A stretch of 64,000 nucleotides of DNA from Strongyloides papillosus (taxonomy: Eukaryota; Nematoda; Chromadorea; Rhabditida; Strongyloididae). Where the stretch lies: NCBI GenBank assembly GCA_005656395.1, contig SRSI01000078.1, positions 2,108,001 through 2,172,000 of the forward strand, written 5' to 3'. The first letter of the stretch is position 1; each line of letters begins with the position of its first letter. The position numbers and the translations under genes are program-made. Positions 12,914-27,207 of the stretch are shown here, in pieces. The notes under the pieces were generated by a model. That model was given only the letters and a program-made list of their open reading frames with translations, did not search any database and was not told the DNA's origin.

Positions 12914-13966
12914 ATTTTTTTAATTCATTTTGATTAATATCTGTTATTGAATTTTTTTTTATTTTTTAACGTAATTTTTTATGAATTAAAAAAAAGAAAG
13001 CATATATTGGATTTAAGATGTTTTTGAATTTTGAATTTTTTAAATATTATTTTATATATGTAAGATTTCAATTAAATTTATTAATAACACTTTTGTTTTT
13101 TTTAATTTTTCATTATTTTTTTAAATCTCTTACCACCAGTAAATAATAAAATATACTTTCAAATATTTTTTTATGAAAAAAGACTACTATTTAAAAAGTG
13201 CAAATGTAAGATATATACTTATTCATTTTGAATAAAAACAAACTTAAAAGTGGTAATTAAACATTGAATTATCATAATTTATTTTTTAAATATTATTTAT
13301 ATAAAGTTCAACTAAAAAAATTACTATATATTTTATTATCTTTTTATTGCACCCACTCACACACTTAAAATAACTTTCAGAAGACTATGACGTATGTTTA
13401 TGTATATATATAACAAACAAAATGTGCTTAGATTAAAAGAATAATTATATTAATTTTAAAACTAATTAAGTACCAAGATTATCATTTCTAAATGTTTATT
13501 AGAAGAATAATAAAAATTTATAAAAAATTAAATGAATTATGAGATAATATCATTGATTGTTTACAATTTATTATATACAATAATTTCAAAAAACTATAAA
13601 AAAGGATAAAAAATTATGATATTTTAAAGTAAAGCTACTTCTTCTCTCAATACAATTTCTTTTACTTTTTTATGACAATATTTTTTGGAATGTTAAAATT
13701 TTAGAAAGGTTAAAATTTACATATTGGTAATAGAACGAGAAATATTAGACTTTTTGCGAATGAGATAGAAATTTTTTTATTGGTAAATAATGTTAAATTT
13801 TCTATAAAAAACTCATTCATTTTTTATGGATAGATTATTTAATATTGCGATGAAAGTGGGTATAGTAAATAGAAAAAAATGGTTATTAAAAGATAATGAG
13901 ATCAATCAAGTGATTTTAGAGATTGTTTAAAAAAAGGAAGTCAATTTATAATATATTGTATTCCAC
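12914..13966. other. Convergent intergenic region, 1.05 kb
   Basis: It lies between the 3' ends of the GPCR (plus) and the calmodulin-like gene (minus). It is AT-rich with poly-T and poly-A runs. No gene or repeat is recognised. Confidence 0.45.
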
Positions 13967-16900
13967 TTATTTGTGCTTCCCATCTTTGAATGTTTTAGCT
14001 TCTGGATCAGCAAATGGATCATCTTTATTGTTACCTTCCTGGACAATTGGAGCAATCATTTGGACAAACTCTTCATAATCAATCTGTTCATCACCATCTT
14101 TATCAACTTCCTTTATAATTTCATCAACCTCTTCTTCAGTAAATTTTTCACCCATTGTTGTCATGAAATGTTTAAACTCTTGTGCTGTTATATAACCATT
14201 GCCATCTTTATCAAAAACTCTAAAAAAATAAATGAAAAATAGTAAAATAAAAACTAATTTACTTAAAAGCTAAACGAATTAACTCTTGATCTGTCTCTTT
14301 ATTCATCTCTTTCATCATCTTACAAAACTCCCCAAAATCAATTTTACCATTTCCATCAACATCATACTCATTAACCATATTTAATAATTCCTCTTCAGTT
14401 GGATTGAGGCCAAGTGTTCTCATTGCAATACCTAATTCTTTGATATTCATTGTCCCATTCCCATCTTTATCGAACATCTTAAATAAAATAATTAATGCAT
14501 TTTTTCGATAATATTATATACATACTTTAAAAGCTTGAGCGAATTCTTGCAACTCTTCCAAACTAAACTCTTCTTCCCCATTTGATGATGATGTAAATTG
14601 TCTATGCATTCTTGATTCTGTACTATCTAAAGCCTTTAACCCACTATTGTTTGCTTTAAAAGTAAAGTAATTATTAATAAAAAAATAAATTATATACCCC
14701 CAAAAATTAAATCGGTATCAGTACTTTTTGATGGATCTGGTTCAGATTTAAAAACTCCAACCAAATAAACACAAGTTCCTTTTGCTGCAACAGGTTCAAC
14801 AATTTCTTGTTTATTGTTACACCCGTTAAATTGTGCGTTTAAAGCTCTTAAAAAATGTATTCAAATATATAAATATTATATTCATAAAAGAAATGGTAAT
14901 AAAATGAAAGTAAAAATTTCCTATTTTTTACATAAGTTTATCATTTTAAATGACTAAAAATATTGCAATACAAATTTTATGAAGAAAATTTCATTTAATT
15001 TCTTAATAGTATATCTATTACAACTTTATAACAATTTTCAAAAACTTAAAAACATTTTATCGTATGTGAGAGAAAAATGTAGTGATGTGTCTGAGTGGCT
15101 ATAAAATGATAATGATTAACATATTTATCTATAAGCAATTTGTTATATATATGATATTAACAAATTAATTAAAAAAAAAGATATAAGGTAATTTTTAAAC
15201 AATTGTTATAGGCATAAGAAGTTTAGAAAAATTTTTAATTTTATCTTCAGATAACTCAATTATTAATAAACATAAAAAAACAAATTAAATATAATCATAA
15301 AATATAACTTTTTTAAACATAAAAAGACTTATTAATATTTGTCATATATCAAAGAATAAAATTTTTTATCAAGAAGTATACATAATTCATGAAATATTCA
15401 ATGATATTAAATATTAAGAAAATATAAAAACTACCTATTGCATTTAAAAAAGTTTAAAAAAAGTAAATAAAAATTTTCTAGTTTTAATAACTAAAAATTA
15501 CTACGGAAAAAAGCAAATTTTACTATTTATCGTTATGATAAACTTTTTTATGTTTAATTAAATACAATTTAATTAAATTTGCCTTTTTACTAAATATAAT
15601 AATAAGTGAAATAAAAGGAAACAATTTAATATACAATTGTTGTAAAATGGTAAAAATTTGTCAACATTCTGCTAGGAGTTGCCAAAATATCTTAATTTTA
15701 TAAAATTTACAACTTATGCCAAAGATATATACTTACTTTACTTATCAATTCTTAACAATATCTTTATTTCAAAAAGTGTATAATAAATAGTATATTAAAT
15801 AAAATAAAAAAATATTTCATTTTCCTTCTTAAAATGATCTTATTATTTTGTTGGTGGGTGGAAAATTGCCTTTTTTATATTTTATAATCTCACACTTTTA
15901 TGAAATATAATTTTTTTCCAATTTTACTGAAAAATATTACTTATGAAAGATGTAATAATTAATAGACGATTACTAAAGAATGAGGAATACTTTAGTGAAT
16001 TTATGTAATTAATACATATTTTTATAATTAAAAATGTTAATATATATCAATCTTATTTTAATTCGAAACTTTTCTTATTACCTAATAATAATTGTGGTAA
16101 AATAATTAAAAAAAAGCAAGTACATGACGTAGAATAGATTTAAAAATTCATTTTAAAAAGATAACAATATAAAGTAAAATGAGCAAAATAAATCTTGGAA
16201 ATGATATTGTTTAGCTACACTCTGCCAATATCTCTCTCCACAATATGATCGCTAAGACTTTGTTAATGGATGATCTTATTTTTTACCTACTAAGAGGAAA
16301 GGAAGAAGAAAAAGAGAAGAAGGATGGTGAAATAATGATAATTGAGACAGGAAATTTAGCGAATAGATAAAGTAAAAAAACATTATAAAATTTTAAAAAT
16401 GCCATTATATTCATGAAGAATATTTTTTGATGATTGATGGGTCAGAAGGGTGATTAACTATATAATATATAAGACAAATTAAATTCCATAATCAAAAATT
16501 AACTTAAAATATTATATATAACAGTAACGTGGAATTTTTTTCCTTATCATATTATAACTATGCCACACTTTTAAATCATCTTCTAATGGTTTTTGATATA
16601 TAAAATGATCGGTAGACACAATATGTGCATATTTAAAATTTGAAACATATCAAAATAAATATGCATTGTTTTCTTCTAGAATATCTAACTATTTTTTAAT
16701 GTTGTCAAACATTTATATATATTATATTACTGAAAACAAAAGATCAGACTAGTAAAAAAATATTTTTCTTATCATCATCTTAAATCTGATTGAATATAAA
16801 ATATATATAGTATATATATTTATTTAAAAATGAGTATAAATATTGCCAAAAAATGAATATTTTTTCTCTAACATATAACATTTTTAAAAACTTCAAATTC

Positions 16901-19626
16901 TCATGAGACATACTCCAATATATAAAATACCCCTACAAATAATTTTTATCAACAACGCCTTATTTTACTTTCATTATCATAAGCTTTTCTTCTTTTTTTC
17001 TATAATAAATTTATTATTAAAACACTTAAATATTTTTAAAATCAAAAAATGTTATTAAAAATTCCTCATTATCTTAAAAATATTATACTAACTTTCTTTC
17101 TGTTATTATTAAGTAGAGAAAAAAGAAATTTTTCTTACTTTCTATGTGGGTAAATACCCTAAAGTTAAATGATTAAAGATTTATCCATAATTTATTTTAC
17201 AAATGTTACAAAAAGTGCAATCAAAATTTATTATTCCAAACGTTTTAATAATCCTCCATCTCCTAGATCACACACATAAAAGATTCCTTAAGTTATTAAT
17301 TTTAAAAATATTTATTTATTTGTAAATTCAAATATTATTCATTTCTCCCAAACATATATATGTAAAAAATTTTATGAAGAAATAAAAAAAAGGTTATCAA
17401 CATTAAAAATTATATTTAAAAAGATTAGAAAAATGTATTTATTTTTACAGAAATATTATTCAATCTTAAAAGATAAAAAATTTCTTATTAAATAAGAAAT
17501 AGTTTCAAAAATGCTTATAAAACAAATACTATATTCTCGAAGGTTTTTAAAAACATATACTTTTTTAAGGAAAACAACACAATTTTAACGAAAATCACCA
17601 ACCAAACAATAACACTTTTTATTATCAACACTTGAAATATGTACAAGAAAAAATAAAGGAATTTTTCATTATAAATTTCTTAAGATTAAAAGGAATACAT
17701 TTTATAAATAAAAAACTTTTATCTTTTAAAGTTAAATATTTGAATAAAAAATAAAAACAAAAAATTTATTGTTATGGGAACAAACAAAACTGCGTAGTAT
17801 ATCTATAATGAAAAATTTTGAAAATGATATGGTGGAAGGTAAGATAATAATCATTATCTATTTTTAAAGATATAATATTTAAATTTATTTAAAAAAAAAA
17901 CTATTAAATAATGTTTTTAAAGTGTAATCAGTATGTTGAGAAGAAATAAAAATTAGTAGTCTATTTTCGGTAGAAAATAAAATTTAAATCTTATTAATAT
18001 TTATGAATTTTATGGTAAAAAGGTAAAAAGCTAATTTATTCCTAAATAGTGCTATATAAAATTTTAGAAGATAAAAAATAATTTTTTCGTAGCTAATAGA
18101 CAGTAACATAAAATTTTCCCTCAATCAAATTTTTATTATTAAATACAAAATTAATAAAATATTATTATATTACAATATTTCTTCATCATGTAGTATTTAA
18201 AAAATCTAGTGATCCAATAAACATTAATTTACGGTTACTAATAATAACAGAATTTTATATGTACATAATATTTACTTTATAAATCAACATATGAAAAATG
18301 AATTTAATTCACAATTTCCTTATAATATAAGTTGTAATCAAAAATTAACGAATTTCATTAATTACAGAATTGAAAACAATAGTAATAATTTTATAAAAGA
18401 ATATTATTAGTAAATATTAAATAATTTATATTCCATTCATATAGAACGAATATATTTTTGTTTTAACGTCATTTATTTTTATAAGACACAAATCTTTTCT
18501 ATAGTATTAGAAATCACTACTACTTTAATATCTAAATAATTAATGAAGAAACAAAGAAAATAAGGAAGTTTTTTTAGTAATACCTTACCTTTTAATATGC
18601 CTTTTGCTAAAAATAAATTTCATATTTTATTTTTAAAAATAAAGCTATTATATGTTGTGAAAACGTTTAAGGTACATAAAAAATAGATTAAAAATTTTTT
18701 TGGTTATTGAGCTTATGAATAAAAACAATAGTTCGTTTAGTAATACCTTTTAAAGTATTTATAAATTTTCAAAATATACAAAATAGTGTGTATAAAAAAA
18801 TTATTACTTATTATAAATAAATAAACCAAAAAATATTTATTTATAGTAAAAATCTTCCTTCATAGCATTAGTGAAAGGAAATTTATATGATATAATAAAT
18901 TAAAATCATCTTTACACATCTTCCTACACATTTATAGTTGTATCTTGTTAATTGCAATTTTAGAGCTATTTCCAAACAGTCAATTTTCCAAAAAAAATCA
19001 AATGATATTGCAGTAAAAAGATTGGTTAAATAAAAAATTCTTTAACATAAGGTTTTAATTTTAAATAGTATTAAAAATTGTTATAATTTAAAGATGTGGG
19101 ACAAAATGATTCGTTTGGAAGGAGTAATGAAACGTATACGAGTTAAATTTTTAATGAATAATTATCATTTGTAAGTTCCTTATTTAGAGTTACCTATTTT
19201 ATATACATTCTTTTTTACTCTATTTACTATAAAGATTAATTATAGCTCTAAAAAAGTTTAATTTAGGTTTACTATAATTATAAAAGAATTTAGGAATTAA
19301 ATAATTTAGATTATCTTATCAGTACCTACGTCACATACGATAAAAAAAGAAAAGGATGTCGGTATTTAAAATATAAATTCAAAAATAATATAACATATTA
19401 TATAACTACTTTGTAGAAAATAAACTATAATAAAGGGGAATGGTAAATTTTCTAGTATTTTTAAAAAACTATTAATGTTCTTAAACTAACCTCGGATCTG
19501 AATTTTGCGGCAATTGAAGGGATGATAAAATAGAAAGAGGATTATCAAAATCATCTTTATTATTACGGAATCTGCGTTTTCGCAGTCCAGAAATGATTCT
19601 ACTACAAAGACCCGTATTGATGTATT
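13967..19626 (-). CDS. Calmodulin-like four-EF-hand protein with long N-terminal extension (5' end unresolved)
   Basis: Calcium sensor of the nematode CAL (calmodulin-like) type. Exons: 19626-19491 (its 5' limit inferred), 14846-14698, 14653-14526, 14477-14263 and 14219-13967. Phases match at every junction, including across the 4.6 kb first intron (AG|A). The four EF loops [36 protein letters not shown] and [12 protein letters not shown] all have acidic residues at positions 1, 3 and 12; loop 4 has Glu in place of Gly at position 6. About 90 residues of non-EF sequence, including a basic [10 protein letters not shown] patch, precede the EF domain, and about 27 residues (PFADPEAK..) follow it. 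The first exon has no in-frame ATG. An acceptor-like TTTCCATCAG ends at 19627, and a 19-base ATG segment at 22322-22304 with a GTAACG donor would match its phase, but this is weak. A shorter form could start at the ATG at 14609. Not troponin C. Confidence 0.8.
14847..19490. other. 4.6 kb first visible intron of the calmodulin-like gene
   Basis: This is by far the longest intron resolved in the window; most others are under 300 bases, with one of 376 and one of 406. No coding exon is seen. A mixed-composition patch at about 16195-16380 stands out, with a run of AG-rich sequence near 16290-16330, but no RNA gene or enhancer motif could be named. Confidence 0.4.
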
Positions 19627-19690
19627 CTGATGGAAAGTAAATACGGCTCTTGTCACCAGAAATCTGGTGTTTTGAGTCAAACTTCCCCAA

Positions 19691-22600
19691 TTAAATAATT
19701 TGAAATAATGGTATGTTGAGTTTTTTTATTTAAATACAAATAGTAGTTTTTTTCCAAAATCTTGACTTTAGTATAAAATTTATAAATATTTCTTTTATAT
19801 ACCAAACTAAAAATAAAATTTATTATTAAAAATATTTCTAAATTTAGATAATAAATGTAAAAAGGAAGAAACAACTATGATAGAAAGGAAAAAAGAGAAA
19901 TTGAAGTATGAGATATTATTTTTACAAAAGAAGTTTATATGATAATGAAAGCTTTGTAATATATTACATGGAAATAAATGAACTATTTGATGCAATTTTC
20001 TATGAAAATCTCTATATATATCTATTATAAATAAACGCAATATAACATATATTTATACATATTTAAAAATAATATATCACAGTTAAATGAAAATTTATAA
20101 AGATAGAAAATTTAATGAACGCGTGATTAGTCTATTCATTTAAACAAATAGGCAAAATTTTTATCATGTATTTTGGAGTCAAAATATGTTTAGCATATAT
20201 GAATGAATAAATATTAAATCTATTAAGAAAAATAATGATTCTTAGATAAACAACTTGTCTTTTTTATTAAAAATCTTCTCAATACTATGCAGTTTATATC
20301 ATTTAATATGGTAACTGAGATTTATATATTTTTTATTATGATGATATTTATATAGATAAAAATTTTTTCATTAGCATTTATTAAATAAAGTGTAGACAAA
20401 AATTTTATTTATATTTAGTAGGACTTCAAACTTACAAAACGGGCGAAATAAAATTTTTTACTCATTTTATTATAAATGTATAATAAATAGAATAATTGAA
20501 ATGGTGTTATTATTATAAACAACTATTAAAGATTTTAATAATAAAAATCATAAGATTATTATATACATGTAATTAAATTTGAATCTTATTCTTTCAATAG
20601 AAAAATAGAATTTGTAATAAATTTTTTCATTATAAAAATGATAGTATTTTATTTAGTTAAATATAAATATATATAAAAAATATATCACAACTTAAAGGTG
20701 GAAATATATTTTTAAGGGTATATTGAAGATTGTAGAGAATTACGCATTTGTTCAGGAAAATCTTTAGTTCTTTCTAAGAATTAAGAAGTTTAAGAGATAA
20801 TCATATATATTAAATACTTTTCTATCAAAAATCACATTTTTTATAATACCCAAATTGATATATAAATGTTTTAACAAAATTAAAAATGTGTGTGTTGATA
20901 AAAATTTAATTAATTGTTCTTAAAAGTTCAAATAAACTAGTAATACAAAAATAACTATTTATCGTTGCTATTATATTCAAAAGTATTAATGTTTATATTG
21001 GAAAGAAATATGCATATAAATATCTTTAGAATAACATCTATATCAGAAGTAGACTTATAAGGGCAAACTTGAAAAGCTTATGGTAATTTATATAAAAATA
21101 TAAAACAAATTTTATTTAATTATATAAAAGTAATCTTATTTCTTTCTTCATCTTCTTTTTCCTTAGATATTATGTGTCACATTTTTTTTATTAAAATAAG
21201 AAGTTAAAATTTAATAAATAATGTTACATAAAAAAGAAACTTTAATGATAATTCCTAAATAAATAAGTAAACAAAAATATAGATAAATCAGAAGTTATAA
21301 AATTAAAATTTAATTTCAATCTATCAAATACTTTAAAAAGATGAAATTTTAAAAATATGTATATTAACTACATATAAGGGTATGCCTATATATTTATATA
21401 TATGGCTTTCAGTTGTTTTACATTGATATAGATAGAAGTTGGATGGCATGTGTGTATTTTAAATATGGTGACCAATAACTTTAAAATAAGTAATCTCAAC
21501 TTTTAAAAAAGAAACATTTCGTTTTTACTTTTTATGAGAACATTCACATACAACAGAATCCTTTTACATTTAACTTTTATTTGGAATTTGATCTGCCCCC
21601 TGAAATGTATTTAAATTATTATATTTTTTTTCCTTACTCTTTCTATAAGATATCAATAACATACAATTGCCTAAAAGATAATCTGGTGAAAAAATTAGAT
21701 AAAAATTTTAGCATAAATAAAAAAAATTTATATAAAAATAATTCTGTTGTATAATATAATATTATTAATGATAGCAAGACAACATATTAAAAGCTATAAT
21801 TATAAAAAAAAACTATTTTTAATAAAAAATATATATAAAAAGTTGAAATGGGAAGATTTTTTTATTATATTCTTAGTTGTAAATTTAAAAAAGATAAAAG
21901 TCATATTTTTAAAGACATACATCTACCATTTTATGCAAAAAAAACCATTTATAAAACAAAAAGAATTTTAAATCAATTTTTCCATGTTAAAATTAAATGT
22001 AAAAAATTATGTTGGAATTAAAAATTAAATTAAAATTGTTCTTTTTTTCTTCTTTATTGACAATTTAATTTTTAGTTTTTAATAAGATTAAAAACAAAAA
22101 AAAGTTAGATTAATGGGAGGAAAAAATAAACTATTATCAAGTAATTATTAACCAATTTAGATAAACAATCAAAATAATGTAAATATAATGTTTGTAAAAA
22201 AATAACTTTATATAAAAAAATTTGTATATAAAGTACAATTTTATCTTAACAACTATTTTAATTGCATCTATTCTCCCAAAACCACAAAAGCCTTCCACGT
22301 TACTTTTTATTTCGTATTTCATGGTATCATGTTATGTCATATGTATCTATTTAGATTACACCCAAATGACCAATACACTTTATTTGCTGAGTTTACTTTA
22401 ATGTTAACAATACAACAAATATACATATATTATATTATAAATAAACGGTAAAAGAATGTTCACCTTTATGATGTTTAATGTGTCATTACACATATATGTA
22501 TCTATAAAGATTTATTGAAGATAAAAATATACCTACACAGAAATAGAACTATTTCAGTATAAAACACTTCTCAAGTAATTAAAATATTTAAACTCTCTTA

Positions 22601-24072
22601 TATTTTAAAATTCATTGTTACATTTATGATTATAATGAATGACCTTCATTTTCGTTAAAAATAATACATATATTTATATAAAAATATGTTATCTTTCTAT
22701 CCAAATACAACTTCTTTTTCTTATATTTCCTTACATTCTAATGTAACATAAACTATATTTATTCTTTCAATGGCAAAACTAATTACTTTTTTTACAATTC
22801 TAAATATCTTTTATATAAAAATGGCACATATTTTTAATTAAAGATTTTGACCAAAAATTTTTCATCGTTTTTAAAAGAGAGAAGAAACAATATTTAAAGA
22901 GAAAGTATTTAGTATTCTTATATTCTGTCTTTCTTTTATATTTTAAAAATTGCCGTCAATAACAATCTATCCAAACATAGATATCATACATATAACTTTT
23001 TGTTATTATCTATACTATCAAGCCAGTAGTTTTCATCGTTTAAAGTAAAATTTAATACCATAAATTCATAATCTTTAAACATTCAAAACCATTTAAATAT
23101 TCTATCAAACTTTTTTTATTAATAAATTTTATATATAAATTTAAATAACACAGAAAGTTTGACTTTTTACTTTTGCATGAATAAATTTATATTAAATTTT
23201 TTTATATAGCGTATATAACATTAAATTTTATAGAAAGTCTATTACTTTTATTAAGTGCAAATTAACTCTTTTTGTAACTTACTTGTCATCAAAAAAATGT
23301 ATATAAGCATATAACTAACTAAGCATAACATTATGTATAAAGAAAAAATGATGACTCATGCTTAATAAGATATAAATACAACAATAAAAACATATCATTA
23401 GAAGAATTTTTCTTATTTTACTAAAGAACTATTAATATATTTAATATTATTTTATTGTTAGCTACCAATAAAATGTAATATTTACAATTATTTGAACATA
23501 CATTTTTGTTGAACTGACTTTTTATGTTTATGAAGCATAACAAAGTTGTCATTTCAAAAATTTTGTATTTTTAAATGTAAATTTATTTTCATTGATAAGA
23601 TTTTGAAGACAAAGTTCTTATTTTTTTATTATCTAATCAAACATTGATTGTCCAAAAAATTGTTTTACATTTTAAAATAGTTATCATTGTATATATTTAA
23701 CTTATTAATAAAAGGTCAACAACCACTATACAATTATATACAACGAAAGCAAACGTTATTTTTTCTTTATAAATACAAAAGTAATACTACAATAATTAAA
23801 TTTTTATAATCTTTTGAAATTTATATTTTTATTAATAGTTTTAGGATTAGAAGAAAAATTTAAATTCATTTAATAAATATTTGATGATAGTATTAAAGCA
23901 GTTAAGGTGTCTATAACTTTTAATAGTAATTCATTTCATTTATTACTAAATTTTGATGAATCTTATTAACTATCGATATTTCTTATTTCTAAATTTATTT
24001 ATTATTAAATTAATTTATAAAATTTTTTTCATGTAGAATTTTATTTTTTATACTATTATAACATATCATACA
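19691..24072. other. 4.4 kb region between the calmodulin-like gene and testin
   Basis: Almost entirely AT-rich filler. A less AT-rich patch at 22250-22400 includes the possible first exon of the calmodulin-like gene on the minus strand (ATG at 22322). Open frames at 19807-20040 and 21747-21971 look random: no motif, no splice support and extreme Lys, Ile and Phe content. Confidence 0.4.
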
Positions 24073-25733
24073 ATGAATGAAACGCAAACTGATATATTAA
24101 CTCCATATTTCAAAAGATTAGAATTAAAACCTAAACACATTATTGCACATGAATATGGTGCTGGATCAAGGTGCCTTAGTTGTAGTTGTCCTGGACTTGA
24201 CCTTCATTTTTGGAGAAAGATGTGTAAATCATGTAATTGTCGGATGGATGAGCATGATATTGTTATGCCATTAAATTTTGATCATGGTGCACATATAAGA
24301 AAAATTTTAATTGATCGTTCAAGTCCACAACCTTCAAGGGATAGTGAGAATTTTATAAATTTAAGAAATAAAATTGGTACAGCAATATTTCATAAGAATG
24401 AACATTCACTTAAAACTAATACTACTATCTCAACCCCATCATCTTCTACTAACTATAAAACTTCAAGTGAAATCTTAAAAGAACCTCTCTATGGTGTAAG
24501 TTTTCTTTTATTTTAAGTAAATAAACATAATCAGGTGATGTCATCTATATTCTATCGTCACTAACTTTTAGTCATTTTCTTTTCTTATTAATTTTTTTTA
24601 GAAAATAAATAAAAGTAACAATAATATAAATGGAATAAATAATTTAACATTTAAAGATGGATATAAAAAAAGTAATAATTCACCATGTATAAATAATGAA
24701 AATGATAGACAGGTACCAGAATATACATGGCTTCCTCAAGGACTACCTGAACAATTAATAGTTGAGTATATGAATTCAATTCCAGAAAATGATAGACCAC
24801 TAGTTGGAACAGATGGTGAACAAGTGAGGAGAACAAAATTAGCCTATCAATTACCATACCATGATTCTGATCCAACAGCGTGTAAGTCTCTCCAAAAGGA
24901 AGAAGATATTGAATTACATAGAAAATTTGTTGAGAAGATAAAAAAAAATGTTGTTGGTGTTGGAGAGGTTATTGATAAAAAAGAATTTAGGAATTGTGAA
25001 AGTCAAAAACCAAATGATTTGTCATGTCAAACAAATAATTATCAGAATGTTGACTGTTATAATTGTAATAATGGCCTTCACAATAGTAATGTTATAATTG
25101 ATACCTCAAAAGGTCCTGGTAAAGATGTTTTTCATCCAAAATGTTTCAAATGTGAAGTTTGTAATCAATTACTTGTTGATTTATTATACTTTTTCCATAA
25201 TGATAAATATTATTGTGGTAGACATTATGGTGAGCAAATATATTCAAGATGTTTTGGTTGTGATGAGGTAAGTTATATAGTATTTTATGTGAAATATTAC
25301 TAAAAATAAATAAATATATTTATAGTTAATTTTCCAAAATGAATATACTTTTGCTGAAGGAAAAAATTGGCATATCGAACATTTTTGCTGTTTTGGATGT
25401 GACATGTCATTAGGTGGTCATAAATATTGTGTCAAGGATGAGAAACCATATTGTATTATATGTTATATGAACAAATTTGCGAAGGTAAATTTTAAAATGT
25501 TAAAGGAAAAGTAATTTTCTAACTCGTTTTTTTATTTATAGAGGTGTGAAACATGTTCTCAAAAAATTCCACCAGATCAGGAGAGATTAACACATAGCGA
25601 TTTAAATTGGCATGCAACTCCACAATGTTTCAAATGTTTTACCTGCCTAAAATCATTAAAAAATTCACCATTCATGTTAAAATCCAATAAATTATTTTGT
25701 TCAGGAATATGCCGTAATAATTTTAAAGAATAG
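24073..25733 (+). CDS. tes-1: Testin: Cys-rich N-terminus, PET domain and three LIM domains, four exons
   Basis: Actin- and junction-associated LIM protein. In C. elegans TES-1 protects junctional actin under tension. Exons: 24073-24495, 24602-25267, 25326-25484 and 25542-25733, all phase 0, giving 479 residues (human TES is 421). Residues 26-61 carry the testin-specific Cys-rich block HEYGAGSRCLSCSC..LHFWRKMCKSCNC. The PET domain starts near residue 181 (PEYTWLPQGLPEQ) and includes QLPYHDSDP and VGVGEV. LIM1 begins at Cys293, LIM2 near 358 (CFGCDELIFQNEYTFAEGKN) and LIM3 at Cys418; each has the spaced Cys/His/Asp zinc ligands. The N-terminal block and the ELIF.NEYT.AE motif separate it from prickle, which has a long tail and CAAX box absent here. 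A low-complexity Asn/Ser linker lies between residues 120 and 178. AATAAA follows at about 25796. Confidence 0.92.
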
Positions 25734-27207
25734 TGATATATTAACGTATAATTTTATTATTACACTTATAATGTGAATTGCCTAAAATGAATTCAATAAA
25801 TATATTAGCGTAATTCTTTATCCAAAAATTTATTCATTTTAATATTAAAAAAAGGTTAATTGCAACAAAAAATCGTTAGGAATTTTCTTAAAAGAATATA
25901 GTATAGAATATCACATGTTAAATTAAAATAATTAATAATAAGTATGACAAAAATTAAGTTATTATGAAAATTTTTTTTGATCATCTTTAAGACTCTCTAC
26001 ATACAACAAAAATACTAAATACAATGTTATTATAAATTTAATCTTAATCAACATATTTTAGTAGGTACTACAAAGCATATATAAATTTATTCACATAAAC
26101 CTATTATTTTCCGAAATATCATTTATTAACTCTTTATGTACAAAAATGTATTTAACTAACTATAAGCTATATCTTTGGAAAAATAAAATAAAACTTTTCT
26201 AAAAGTATAATGATATATTATTTTAATAATAGTTTACAGTTTCATAAATAGTGTTTTACCTTAATATCGTCATATATACTTTTTCTATTTTGTTAAAACT
26301 ATTATTATTAGAAGTTATTGTAAGGTATTGTTAAGATCAAGTTAAAATATTACTTTTCACTAATGTATATTTTAAGTTAACTATTTATATGTTAAATTTA
26401 ACTTATTGAAATATTTAACTTTCAAATATCTATTATATAAAAAATATTTTATTAGATAAAAAATAATATCCATACTCATTGATTTTTTTCTAAATAGTTT
26501 TTGCAAATTAAAAATAATTAATAATTATAGATAACAATTTTTTATAAAGTAATTACATGTAATTTTACCTAATAAAATATAATTCAATTGTTCTTAGGTA
26601 AATCTATAACTCTATTATAAAATATTAAATTTCATATCTATTATAAGTTTTCTTTCAATTTATAAAGATTACATAGAAAAACTCATTTCTAAGCATACAT
26701 TATCTTAAATTTTTTCATTGATGTTTAGTTAAGTTTTTAAATGATATACTTTATTTGGTTTAAATTTAAACTTTATGTAATTGACTTAGAGATAAAAAAT
26801 CTTATCATACTATTATTTAATTATTGATTCTACTCAAGTAAATTAAAACCATTTGTTTATCTTTTTTTATGAACTTAGTAGCATTTTTATCTGTAATATT
26901 AGTTTTTTTTTTAAAAATTTTCCATAAACCCTAATCTTTTAATTATTCTTCTTTTAGCTTACAATAATAACAGCGTTTTGGTGGAACAATAGTAGTTATT
27001 TTAAAAAATAGTATTAAAAAGATAAATCAAAACATATAATAATATAAAAATCAAAAATCTAACAAATCAGAAGAATTTCTTTTTTATCAATCACTATTGA
27101 ACCATTTTATAATCAAATATACAACAAACTACAAAATATAAATTTGTAAATAAATATCAACTTTTACTCCTCTTTTATATTTAAATATATACATCCACAT
27201 TTTACAA
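25734..27207. other. Intergenic region, 1.5 kb
   Basis: It lies between testin and the second GPCR, both on the plus strand, so it probably contains the GPCR promoter. No gene, repeat or clear motif is seen. Confidence 0.45.

Noticed and set aside
13973..14242. Plus-strand frame opposite the EF-hand exon
   Set aside because: Shadow of the calmodulin-like gene, which explains the sequence fully.
13967..14477. Identification as troponin C
   Set aside because: All four EF loops are calcium-type and the linker and C-terminus follow calmodulin-like proteins, not the nematode troponin C pattern.
19654..19669. CACCAGAAATCTGGTG hairpin near the first calmodulin-like exon
   Set aside because: Six-base stem with no run of T and no known regulatory role in this context.
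19807..20040. Minus-strand 77-codon frame upstream of the calmodulin-like exon
   Set aside because: Starts with TTG and its composition is random; it does not join the exon in phase.
21747..21971. Plus-strand frame rich in Lys, Ile and Phe
   Set aside because: No motif, extreme composition, no splice support.
22137..22322. Minus-strand ATG frame of 61 codons as an independent gene
   Set aside because: Its second half is random AT sequence. Only the first 19 bases are kept as a weak first-exon candidate for the calmodulin-like gene.
24073..25733. Identification as prickle
   Set aside because: The N-terminal Cys-rich block is testin-specific and the protein ends right after LIM3, without the long prickle tail and CAAX box.
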